This document shows, piece after piece, positions 43,649-52,822 of a DNA stretch of 64,000 nt (the stretch's first letter is position 1; every line of letters begins with the position of its first letter). The notes under the pieces are model-generated. The model did not search any database. It was not told the DNA's origin and saw only the letters and a list, made by a program, of their open reading frames with translations. The DNA comes from Oidiodendron maius Zn (Eukaryota; Ascomycota; Leotiomycetes; Myxotrichaceae): the NCBI GenBank assembly GCA_000827325.1, contig KN832872.1, positions 2,714,096 to 2,778,095 of the forward strand, given 5' to 3'. The translations under genes were made by a program, and so were the position numbers.

Positions 43649-45607
43649 TTATCGCAGATGAAACCACTGCGACGGCAGTATCCCTTCTTCCCATTGCTGG
43701 ATTGCCTCGCCATTCATTAAGCCATGTACGTAGCACTCTCCTAGGAAAAGATACTCCCCAGAAATTGAGGTTGGACGGACAATATATGGCGTAGACCCAC
43801 CGAACAGAACACAAATTTGATCACCAGGCTGAACGTTATGAGAACTAAGACCCACATAGCCTTGCTTGGAAACGAAGATCTTCCTCCACATAGTTATTAA
43901 AACCATCAGTATGTGGTAATGATCAGTCGCGTCCGGGTTGATGCCAATCTTCTTGAACATATCCCATGCTAAGTCCCAGGCGTTATTATTCCCAGCGTGT
44001 GCTTCAAGCATCCAATCCTTCATCCAGTCCCTAAGGTCATCGGAAGAGACTTCACTTCTCGCTTCAGGATTCATTTCCAAATATTGATACGCGTCACGAG
44101 CCTCCAGGCCCAGTTGCAGTGCTGCCCGCTGGCACTTCTGCTCAGTGAGTGTGAGCAGCTGTTCATCTGCTAATGCCATATACGACTGTAAAGAGCCAAT
44201 CTGATACGCCGCAAAATCCAAAAAGAGAGAGTTTTCTGCTGGTTTGGAATGTGGATGGGATGAATGAAAGCCCTGACCAGCTGTTAGTGTCCAAACAAAG
44301 GCTTTTAAAACCCCGTGCGCTTCCATATATCTATTTTCAATCTGTTGCTTCTTCAAGCCAAGAAGGTCCCAGGCATTCTGTATCGTGTTAGTACCGCTTT
44401 CTGATATATCTTCTAGAAGCGGCGAAGATGTAAGTTCCATGCTATCTATTAGAAGGCCCTTAAGCTCTAGAACATCCCACTTTGACCGCTCTCTACTCAC
44501 TGGCCGTAATTTCCGAGATGCACTAAAGTCATAAAACGTAAATGGTTTGTATGAACACTCTTCTGATATATCTGACACCCATCTCGGAGCCCATAGGGGA
44601 AATTGATCATTTTTGGCTAGTTGAGCAAATGATAACAGTATAAGGGAATCCATCTGCGGTATCATGTTGGCAGTGAAATCTGCAAACACTTCCGAGGCTG
44701 GTTTGTGGTAGTCGGGTCTTATTGATGGACCGTTTTCTTCAAACAAACCAAGTAGCGCGTACAATTTGTCCCTGCTATCGGTTGATTTGTGGGTCTTTGT
44801 TTCTTCAAGTAAACCGATCCAGTCAAGTTTCAATCCAAAGTCGCCGTAATTTGTTGTGGAGAACAAGATTTGAGAGTTAGGCCAGTTCAAAGTCACGCTC
44901 TTAGATCCTCTACCATAATCGCCTGCATTATTTACGGCGCTCCAGAAATAGGTGTGAAAATATTCATCCCAGGAAAACTGCTCTGCACCCCAGAGAATGA
45001 GAACGTCTGAAGCAACTCTGCATTCTTGGACAACCCATATTCGCTCAAAATATGGCTTGTTCATCATTTGCTCCAGGTCTCTCCAGCAAGAGGCCTCTTT
45101 TGGCGGTAGGCCTCTTTTTTCAAGCTCTTCATTCGTTGGAAACATAATAGATCCAATTCTGTCATTCCAGACAGCGTCGATTTTTTTAATAACTTCCTTG
45201 GCACCAGAAGCTTGGTTTTCATCATCTATTCCCAGCCAGACTAATACTCTTTTAGCCTTGGAGTAGATTGATTTCATTAGTTGGACCTGTTGGGTTCGTT
45301 CATCCAAATCATCCTGGTTGATACAGAGCTGGTCAACCCATAGTACTCTTGGCAAGTCAGGAAGACGAAGTCGAGCAAGAGCTACTTCGAGGGCTGTGGT
45401 AATCAACAACTGCTTTCCCTCTGATACTAATATCCGTTTTCTTTCAGGCCCACCCCAAACGTAACTTAACGCTTCATACTCAGGGGCCGAGGTGGCGTCG
45501 TGAGCCTCAAGGCGGCATCGAAGTTCATCGTGTGCCTGGCCAGGCTCGAGGAAGATAACACGGAACGAGCTATCGCCAATGAGCCCACTATATTTGAAGG
45601 GCTCCAT
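43649..45607 (-). CDS. HET-domain protein
   Basis: Single-exon protein of 652 aa. The N-terminal 200 residues are a heterokaryon-incompatibility (HET) domain: YEALSYVWGG, then LPRVLWVDQLCINQDDLDER, QVQLMKSIYSKAKRVLVWLG and RIWVVQE, in the usual order and spacing. The remaining C-terminal part, rich in helices, resembles the variable tail of 600-700 aa HET proteins and shows no further domain to me. HET proteins trigger regulated cell death on non-self fusion, often as the output arm of NLR-like sensors. Whether this one is a working incompatibility gene cannot be read here. No frameshift is visible. Confidence 0.92.
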   Translation of the reverse strand: MEPFKYSGLIGDSSFRVIFLEPGQAHDELRCRLEAHDATSAPEYEALSYVWGGPERKRILVSEGKQLLITTALEVALARLRLPDLPRVLWVDQLCINQDDLDERTQQVQLMKSIYSKAKRVLVWLGIDDENQASGAKEVIKKIDAVWNDRIGSIMFPTNEELEKRGLPPKEASCWRDLEQMMNKPYFERIWVVQECRVASDVLILWGAEQFSWDEYFHTYFWSAVNNAGDYGRGSKSVTLNWPNSQILFSTTNYGDFGLKLDWIGLLEETKTHKSTDSRDKLYALLGLFEENGPSIRPDYHKPASEVFADFTANMIPQMDSLILLSFAQLAKNDQFPLWAPRWVSDISEECSYKPFTFYDFSASRKLRPVSRERSKWDVLELKGLLIDSMELTSSPLLEDISESGTNTIQNAWDLLGLKKQQIENRYMEAHGVLKAFVWTLTAGQGFHSSHPHSKPAENSLFLDFAAYQIGSLQSYMALADEQLLTLTEQKCQRAALQLGLEARDAYQYLEMNPEARSEVSSDDLRDWMKDWMLEAHAGNNNAWDLAWDMFKKIGINPDATDHYHILMVLITMWRKIFVSKQGYVGLSSHNVQPGDQICVLFGGSTPYIVRPTSISGEYLFLGECYVHGLMNGEAIQQWEEGILPSQWFHLR

Positions 45608-45844
45608 CCGGACTAGGAAATGGTCAAATACTAGCGACGTAAAAGATTGAGTTTAAATCGCGAAATAAAGTTGCGGGGTAGTAAGAGGGGGCCAAGGTCA
45701 CGGGTACTGTTCGTGGATTAGGGCTCGGCTGACATCAGCCTAATCCTCGAGCCCGCGTCCGCCAGAACAAAATACTGCAGGCCCCACTGTGTTAACAAAC
45801 TATGCTATATACTTAGTTGTGCGTGGCGTAGAGCCTTCAGATAG

Positions 45845-46600
45845 GTGAAGAGCTCTCACGAAGCAGTAATCGCGCAGAGAGCACTGGCATGGCGAAATCG
45901 CGGTCTTCTAAGCTGCCTCCTCAGGCGCCGCCAAACAATACTAGACAGTACCTGCAAATCACAAGACAATATTGTCGCCTCGATTCGCCCCGAAGACGCG
46001 ACACTTGCAAACATCCTACTGCCTCTCGCAACCGATGAGAATAAAACCCACGGTCTCAAAAGAGTGTACAAGTTCTACCGCACGATATAATGTCAGCAGG
46101 CCTGCGTGAAGCCAACAACAAATCCGAAGTCCTGGTCAGCGACTTCTAAGCGCGAACTCTAATGCGTGAAGATCACTTTTGCTTGATAGACGCTGTCTTC
46201 CAGAATCGTGAGCGCGAGAATTTGGATGTCGAATCATAGTTCTATCTCGAACGGAAACGCCAAGAATTCGTCAGGAATGGCTTAGGAATTGATCAAGCAA
46301 AGCGAAGCCGTCTCGCCGACATTAAAAAGGATCTACATGGGAAAATAGTTGCTTATTAAAAATTAATTAATACAAGTTCAAGAATATGGCTCACACTAGA
46401 AGAGTTAGATGGCTTGCCCTGCAATGCGCTCTCAAGCTTAGATTCTGGGGAAGGGGAGAACATAAGCTTTCGTTTCCTCTCACAAAGACCGGACTTGCCC
46501 ATACTTTGGAACATGTGACAAATGAAGCCACCAGGAGAAAGCTGTATATCCAGAATGATAACAGGTGTCTGGATAATGTGCGACGATAAATGAGTTTAGG
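45845..46600 (+). pseudogene. Decayed M3 (thimet-type) metallopeptidase
   Basis: The plus strand holds consecutive pieces of the N-terminal third of an M3 oligopeptidase in three frames: IVASIRPEDATLANILLPLA (about 45970-46035), then from 46090 REANNKSEVLVSDF, a TAA, MREDHFCLIDAVFQNRE, a TAG, FYLERKRQEFVRNGLGID, then LTLEELDGLPCNALSSL, and after another shift HVTNEATRRKLYIQNDNRC. These follow saccharolysin and thimet oligopeptidase order. The HExxH catalytic part is absent and similarity ends near 46590. Multiple stops and shifts make it dead. Confidence 0.7.
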
Positions 46601-46801
46601 GGGAAAGAAACCCCGAGTTCATAGTAAAAGTGCTTCAAACATGCCTATACGGTAGTCTTACGGAAGCCAAAAAGAGCTCATACGACATTAAACGACTATC
46701 TCACTCTTAAATACAATTGGCAAGCTCATTGAGGCAGCTACGGCTCAGAGACTCCACGCCCAGCGGAAAAACACAACCTCCTCCTAGAGACCCAGATCAA
46801 A

Positions 46802-48460
46802 TCATGACCACAAGATGTTGAATTTATGAATCCCTTTCTTAATTTTTGGCTCAGGCTCTGGATTTCTTTGGTAGATCTCGATAAAACCCCGGATAGGCAT
46901 ATCCTCCAAGGGGACTATGGATGTCTTCTTCCAGAACTTGTAGCCAAAGTAGAAAATTAAAATAAGAGGAATATTCAAATATGATGAGATGAATGTTTCA
47001 TTGCTCCATTCACCGTGGATAAATGTGCTGTAACCCCCAGTGAAAAGGAGAAGAGTAAACAGAACAAGCGAAGCCCAGGTGGTATATGGTTGAAAAGGAG
47101 CTGCCCATGGGAGTTCGGTGTGGCGGTTGATCCCTTGTCTCTTGCAGCCGTAAAGGAAACGGAGGTAGACAATACATATGCATATCCAGTTTACCAAGGT
47201 TGAAATGGATACAATATCTTGTAGCCATGTAAATACGACGCTTGCTGAGCTCGAGAGAGTCATATAACCAAAGCTCATGAAGAGTCCGTAAAAGATAACT
47301 GCAATATATGCGATGCCGAATCTGTTAATCCGCTTGAAGATGGCAGGGGCCTGGCCATTGACTGCCATGCCGTAGAGAACTCGGGAGCCACCGAGCATAC
47401 TCGAGTTGCCGGAGGACCAAGCAGAGGTTAAGACAACGGCGTTAATAATTGAAGGGACAGCCTTGATCCCGGCGAGACGAGCTGCGATGACGAATGGAGA
47501 TTGAGACGCCGTGCCAGTGGAATGGAGTAGGTTCTCATTATCAGAGGGAACGACAAGTCCAACCATAAAGATAGTCAAGACGTAGAAGACGAGAATTCTA
47601 ATGAAGATACGCTTCGCTGCTTGAGGGATCGCTCGCCTTGGTGATCGTGTTTCTGCAGCTGCCACGGTGATGGCTTCAATACCCGAATATGCATATAGGG
47701 CGTTATTGAACGTGGTCCAAAACCCTAGAAATTGTCCCAGGGATCCTCCAATACCCAAATACTGAACAAATGGTCCTGGGTTTCTCCAGTATCTGAACCC
47801 AATAGTCTCGCCGTTTGGTCCCCCTCCGCAGGTAATGACAAGTGCCATAACGTTGACCCCAATGATAAGCATGATTTTCAGCATGGAGAAGGCGAATTCG
47901 AGCTCTCCATAGACTCTAATGAAGAGTAGTGCAGTAACGAGCATTAAGGCACCGAAAACAGTGATCCAGATCGCATTGTTCACCGTAACCCAAAACTCCA
48001 CCAAGACGGCTGCTGCAACAATTTCTGCTGGAATCGACATTAAGTAAGAGTATACCAGGTTCCATCCGTTGGCAAATGACAATGCGGGGTCGAAAAAGTG
48101 CTCTGAATACCGTACAATGCCTCCATTTAGTGGTACTAGGGCGCCCATCTCTCCCACGGCGAAGACGACGCTTGAAACAGCTAAACCAATGATGGAATAC
48201 CCAAGAAAAGCACCTAAGGGACCAGCTCTTGCAATTGCTCGTCCGGAACCGAGGAAGAGGCCAGTACCGATTGTCCCCGCTATAGCAATCATTTGAATAT
48301 GCCTCTGGTGTAAGCCTTGTTTAACCTCTCTCACCTCGTCGAAGTTGGCATGAAGAGACTCCACATCAACATGATCTATTTTGTCATCGCCGGAGATGTT
48401 CTTCTCAGTCGAGCTCGAGTCATTCGCGAAGGGCTGAACGGACTCCATTTGTTGGGACAT
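46802..48460 (-). CDS. Amino-acid permease (AAT/YAT type)
   Basis: Plasma-membrane transporter of 552 aa, single exon. After a 50-aa hydrophilic N-terminus it has the family opening LHQRHIQMIAIAGTIGTGLF, then FLGYSIIGLAVSSVVFAVGE and a full set of about twelve hydrophobic segments, including FWTTFNNALYAYSGIEAITV and the conserved AWSSGNSSMLGGSRVLYGMA. It imports amino acids with protons. The neighbour at 49617 is an FAD-dependent oxidase of the amine/amino-acid type, which would fit uptake followed by oxidation, but this is inference. Starts at 48460 or 48448 (MESVQ) are both possible. Confidence 0.93.
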   Translation of the reverse strand: MSQQMESVQPFANDSSSTEKNISGDDKIDHVDVESLHANFDEVREVKQGLHQRHIQMIAIAGTIGTGLFLGSGRAIARAGPLGAFLGYSIIGLAVSSVVFAVGEMGALVPLNGGIVRYSEHFFDPALSFANGWNLVYSYLMSIPAEIVAAAVLVEFWVTVNNAIWITVFGALMLVTALLFIRVYGELEFAFSMLKIMLIIGVNVMALVITCGGGPNGETIGFRYWRNPGPFVQYLGIGGSLGQFLGFWTTFNNALYAYSGIEAITVAAAETRSPRRAIPQAAKRIFIRILVFYVLTIFMVGLVVPSDNENLLHSTGTASQSPFVIAARLAGIKAVPSIINAVVLTSAWSSGNSSMLGGSRVLYGMAVNGQAPAIFKRINRFGIAYIAVIFYGLFMSFGYMTLSSSASVVFTWLQDIVSISTLVNWICICIVYLRFLYGCKRQGINRHTELPWAAPFQPYTTWASLVLFTLLLFTGGYSTFIHGEWSNETFISSYLNIPLILIFYFGYKFWKKTSIVPLEDMPIRGFIEIYQRNPEPEPKIKKGIHKFNILWS

Positions 48461-49616
48461 ATCTGTAGGAATCTGGACAAAGAGTAACTAGCACCGAGAG
48501 AGAAATCTGACATGATATATCTTTATAAACCTCCGTTACAGGCCAGAGGTTGGACGAGGCGAAACCGTTCATGGGTTAACCACGCTTGAACTCTTCCATT
48601 CGAAATTACAGCGTCCTGATACGTTGCTCGCTATCAAAGCCTCGAGGTAATCTTTCGGGCGGGAAATTCCCGGCAGTTAGCCGGTCGCGCTATCCAGAAG
48701 GTTACCGGCTTCCCGGTCGTCATTTATGGTATCTAGGGTAGAATGCGGAGTTTATATATGCGTCCTAGTATTTCAAAAGTTGTTGAAACATGATAGGGTA
48801 GATGAAAATACGAAGATGGTCGCTTTCCTTGTGTCTTATGCGGCAGTCATATTAACATGGTTCATTCAATGAAAAGAGCGTCAATTTCAATACATTACTA
48901 ACACCGCAGCGTAATCAGTTTATTGAAACCGATCAGCAGCATCCGACCCATATCGAGATACCCCTGCAATCTCACTTGCGCTATGACAACAATCATCTTA
49001 TAGGAGTGCTGCTTATCTTGTAGGCGATATTCGTCCTAGCTACCATCTGGGGGACGATAACGGACGCGTGGCAGCCTTTAAAGCCATTTAACAGTGGCTG
49101 CGGGCCATCATTATCCCGCGACATAGCAAGCCGGCCCGGTAAATGTCTGTGGAGTCGAGAGAAGCTTCGAACAAGACGCCCAAAACCTTCCCTGAACGAC
49201 GCCATGAAGTGGGTTTGGGCACAGCAGATAAATGATGCGTCTTAGTAATTATACTTCACAAGAAGGACACTGTCAATGCGATACCAGAAGTGTTCAAGGA
49301 TTAAGGACTATTTTCAACGGCTACTCATTCTCGGTGTCGACATTCATCGTCGAATCACTTAGTGCCTCTCGGCTTGAGTATATAGATGATGGTATTGTTT
49401 ATATGAGCTAGATGTAGAAATATGAACCTAGGCAAACTTCTATGATTTTATGTTGTAAAAGGTGCAGTAGCATATGCCTCATACACAACTATAGCCATCT
49501 GGCGATAGACTCCTTCTCAACCTCTATGTACCTATCTTTCCACAATGTCGATGGACACAGATCTCAGGAGTTTCAGATTCTCAACACTCCGTCGCACACG
49601 TATTTATCCATCCTAC
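48461..49616. other. Intergenic region with permease promoter
   Basis: About 1.15 kb without a supported gene. A TATA-like TATATCTTTATAAA lies upstream of the permease near 48515-48530 (plus-strand coordinates). The GC-rich stretch 48650-48720 has several CCGG words. Confidence 0.45.
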
Positions 49617-51203
49617 CTACTGCTTAGTGGCTGAAAATCCACCTGTCCCGATGATATCCCCATCCTCTTCCCTACCATTCCTCGCCCTCTCGATCCTCTC
49701 CTGAGTCGTCTTGTACAGCCGAGGGAGGCGCGTAGCCTCAAAGTCCTTGGCATGCACAGCCATTGATGCCAGCTCCTTCGACGCAAGCCAGATAACCGGC
49801 ATCCCGTGGCCGTTAAAACCGGCCAGGATAAACTGCCCCTGCCGGCCCGGAACTGCACCTATGTGTGGATTTGAGTCGTACGAGTACCCCATGACGCCCG
49901 TCCAGATGCTGTCGACCGCAGCCTCTGAATATTCCCAACCATTGTACGTCTCTTGCATGTAATTTGAATAATAGTCTTTGGCCGAGTCTATCAGAGTGCT
50001 GTCATCAATGTTGTTGTACCATTGCTCTTTAAAGGGCTTGAAGACATTAGAGGCGCCGCCTACTATGATGCTACCGTCGGCGCGGGGAATGAGGTAAGAG
50101 AGTATGCCGTCCGTTGTGCGGTTGATATAAGAATTATTCAGGAGCGGTGCGGTGCTGCCTTCTGGGACGGCAATTCGGCAGCAGATACCTTTGCAGGGTA
50201 TGATGTTGTTCGCGTACTCGGGGAGGAGTCCTGAGACGTAGCCATTGTTGGCGTGGATGATCGTGTTCGCATGCGTCTTGCCGCGGGGTGTGGTGATGAT
50301 GTAGCCACCCTTTGGATCTGGCGTGATCGAGGTCGCTGGTGTGTATGTCTGAAGGTTGACTTGACCCGACTCGAGGATAATTTCGACAAGCGACATAATG
50401 AACTTGTACGGCCAAATAGTTCCAGCGGTATACGAAGCGCACGCTTTCGCACCCTTTACGCCACAGATCTGCCAATGTCAGCTTAAGAAAGCTTTGCCTA
50501 GAGTGCGTCTTACCCCTTCTGCAGCCTTGCCAGTGTAAAAGATCGCATCATCCATATACTCAAATTCTCGAGCTTTCATCTGATCGAAGACCTGCTTTGC
50601 TTGCTTTGCCGACTGCTCATTGCACCAAACATCAATTGTCCTAGTGAGGGTGAAATCACAGTCGATTCTCTCCTCGTCAATCACCTTCCTGATGGCGTTC
50701 ACATGAGCAATCTCAAATTCTGCAATTTCCAAGCCAGCTTCCGCGCCTGCTCTGTCGACATAAGTTGGGATGTGCCCGTAAAAATCAGGTCTCAGATGGC
50801 CACCATTTCGTCCAGTAGCACCAGAGCAGGCGCCTCTGGCTTCCAAAATTGTGATACTCTGATCTGCGCAGCCTTTTTCCTTGATTATATGATACGCAGC
50901 GCTGACGCCCGCATACCCAGCTCCAATGATCACAATATCACTGTGCGGTGGAATCTGCTCTGTTGAACGGTGGTCGTGGAACTTGTGCCTATCCTCCTGC
51001 CAAAAGGGTACCGTAGGATTTGAAACTGGGAGACACGTCGAAATGTGTGGTTCTGGCTCCTGGAGATGGTCCTTGACAAGGCTGAGCCGACTGAGAGTCT
51101 TCGAAACTTGAGAAGCTGCGGCCATGAATACGATTGGCTTCACTAGTCTGGGAGAAAAGTCAATAGACGGGACACTTTTCATGAGACGCGATCCGTACCA
51201 CAT
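49617..51203 (-). CDS. FAD-dependent oxidoreductase (DAO type)
   Basis: 513 aa in two exons, 51203-50514 and 50468-49617, with a 45-nt intron (GTAAGA donor, GGCAG acceptor). It is a D-amino-acid-oxidase-fold flavoprotein: the dinucleotide motif DIVIIGAGYAGVSAAYHI lies near residue 90, preceded by a longer N-terminal extension than bacterial homologues; GATGRNGGHLRPDF follows. The C-terminal part has NTIIHANNGYVSGLLPEY and the second FAD contact GQFILAGFNGHGMPVIW. Closest in feel to gamma-glutamylputrescine or similar amine oxidases, which oxidise an amine to an aldehyde and hydrogen peroxide. The adjacent amino-acid permease suggests nitrogen-source use. A later Met (MAAASQ) is an alternative start. 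Confidence 0.85.
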
Positions 51204-51847
51204 TCGAAATTTAACCCACCTCGCGTCGTTCAGTCCACCTCGCGATCAAATTGGCAAGCGAAATCAATTGTGACCGGCACGGTACAATGAAGAGGGCCAG
51301 ACCTGTTTGCCTCATTTTGGGCAAGGCTGCAAGATCCACGGATCTCCACATACCACCACAGTGCCTCTCCTTATCGCAGGTGAATTATTCAAGCCGATTT
51401 GTCCGCCGGAAGGAGAGTGATCCTGGCATGCCCAGATTTTACCTGCGGCCTGAGGACTCAAACACGGAAGAGGGGGCGTCGGGCGAAATAGGAAAGGCTC
51501 CATTTCTTGACCCCGCAAATACACCGGCCCGGTCTGGCAGACGCCGGCAGACCCCGTTACTTGCTGGATTGAGATTCAAGCTCGAATTCTTCATCGAGCA
51601 GGAATGCGGGACGCTATCTGTTTGCTTGAATCGCGAGTTTCGGTAGGTCGTACAGTTGTTGAGCTACAGGCAACGGGCCAGCAACTTGTGCAGTGACTGT
51701 CATGTGCCTTGGAGGGGTAAAAAGCTTATTGTCTACCGGGAACTACGATGTCTGATATAATCCAAAATTCAGCTTCTCATTCTACTCCTGCTCTTAATTC
51801 AGCTCCATAATACATCATCCCAAACCTCTCCATATACCCTCATCCAG
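51204..51847. promoter_or_regulatory. Divergent promoter, oxidoreductase and HAD hydrolase
   Basis: This 644-bp stretch separates two divergent genes. It contains a 131-codon plus-strand frame (51251-51646) without any domain, which I take as chance in GC-rich DNA. A CGG-rich patch, TCTGGCAGACGCCGGCAGAC at 51533-51552, holds an internal repeat of GGCAGAC and CGG half sites such as Zn2Cys6 proteins bind; no factor can be named. Confidence 0.4.
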
Positions 51848-52573
51848 ATGTCGCCGTTAAAGCACGTCGTGTTCGACATTGTCGGGACCCTCGTCTCCTT
51901 CGATGCCTACTTCTCCCACATAAACCAGACCATCGGCCCCAAACTGCTCTCCCATACCATCACTGCGCAGACCTTTGGATACACCTGGATGACTGCTGCT
52001 GAGCTCGAATTCACTTTCTTGTCCATCTCCTCGCGCCACCGCCAATACACACCTGTGCTCTCCGCCGTCTTCTTCCGCACGCTCTTTATGCTCGGCGTCC
52101 CCTCGCCCCGAAGCGAGTTTACCGAAGCTGAGCGCGACGCTTGCATCGCTGGCTACTCACTGCTCGAGCTACGCCCCGGCGTCGGGGAATGCCTAGAGAC
52201 GTTGCGCGCGGGTGGGTTTACTGTTTGGGCGCTCACAACTGGCGACCCAACGCGCGTCCTTGGGTACTTTGCCAACGGCGGGATAGAGTTCCCGCGCGAG
52301 AACTTCATTACCTGCGATACATCGGGCGTGGCGAAGCCGGCACTAGAGAGCTATAAACCGGCGCTGGAGAAGTTTGGGGCTGAGGATCAGAAATGGTTTG
52401 CTGCGGCACATATGTGGGATGTGAGCGCGGCTGTCAAGGCCGGGTTTAGGGGTGCATATTGTACTATTTATGAGCAAGATGCGTGCGAGAGTATCTTTTC
52501 TGAGAAGATGGAGGTTGTGGCTGATGATCTGGTGACTATGGCGCAAAGGATTGTGGATGCATCAAATCAGTGA
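51848..52573 (+). CDS. HAD-superfamily hydrolase, haloacid-dehalogenase-like
   Basis: Single-exon protein of 241 aa. Motif I is VVFDIVGTLVSFDAY near residue 8; the second acid is Val-flanked rather than the phosphatase DxD, as in L-2-haloacid dehalogenases (DxxGT). Motif II lies in GFTVWALTTGDP, motif III in AKPALESYKPALEKFG, and motif IV in MWDVSAAVKAGFRGAYC, where the usual acid pair is reduced to one Asp. This suggests a dehalogenase-like rather than phosphatase role; the real substrate is unknown. It is divergent from the FAD oxidoreductase gene. Confidence 0.85.
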   Translation: MSPLKHVVFDIVGTLVSFDAYFSHINQTIGPKLLSHTITAQTFGYTWMTAAELEFTFLSISSRHRQYTPVLSAVFFRTLFMLGVPSPRSEFTEAERDACIAGYSLLELRPGVGECLETLRAGGFTVWALTTGDPTRVLGYFANGGIEFPRENFITCDTSGVAKPALESYKPALEKFGAEDQKWFAAAHMWDVSAAVKAGFRGAYCTIYEQDACESIFSEKMEVVADDLVTMAQRIVDASNQ

Positions 52574-52822
52574 TCCGAGGGATGGAAGTGTGGGGCGTGA
52601 TAGGTAATGGGTGTTGGGATGCTCTAGTGATGATAGGAAAGAGCTTTGTAGATATCTCGAACTTGGATCTCAAAAAAAGGGAGTTGGGTTACATCATGTT
52701 GGTCCAGCGCTAGAAAAATAACAAACGAGCATCACTGTGGCACCTAAATGGTGCTGCTTCAAGGAGAGCTGTACGTTCATACATTTACCTCATACATTCC
52801 ATATCCTTCAGTTCTACTCTAG

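Noticed and set aside
48993-49205. 70-codon minus-strand frame with basic N-terminus
   Set aside because: No domain and no supporting context; could be a short gene but cannot be supported from sequence alone.
51251-51646. 131-codon plus-strand frame between oxidoreductase and HAD genes
   Set aside because: No domain, no signal peptide, and it occupies a divergent promoter; GC-rich DNA gives such frames by chance.
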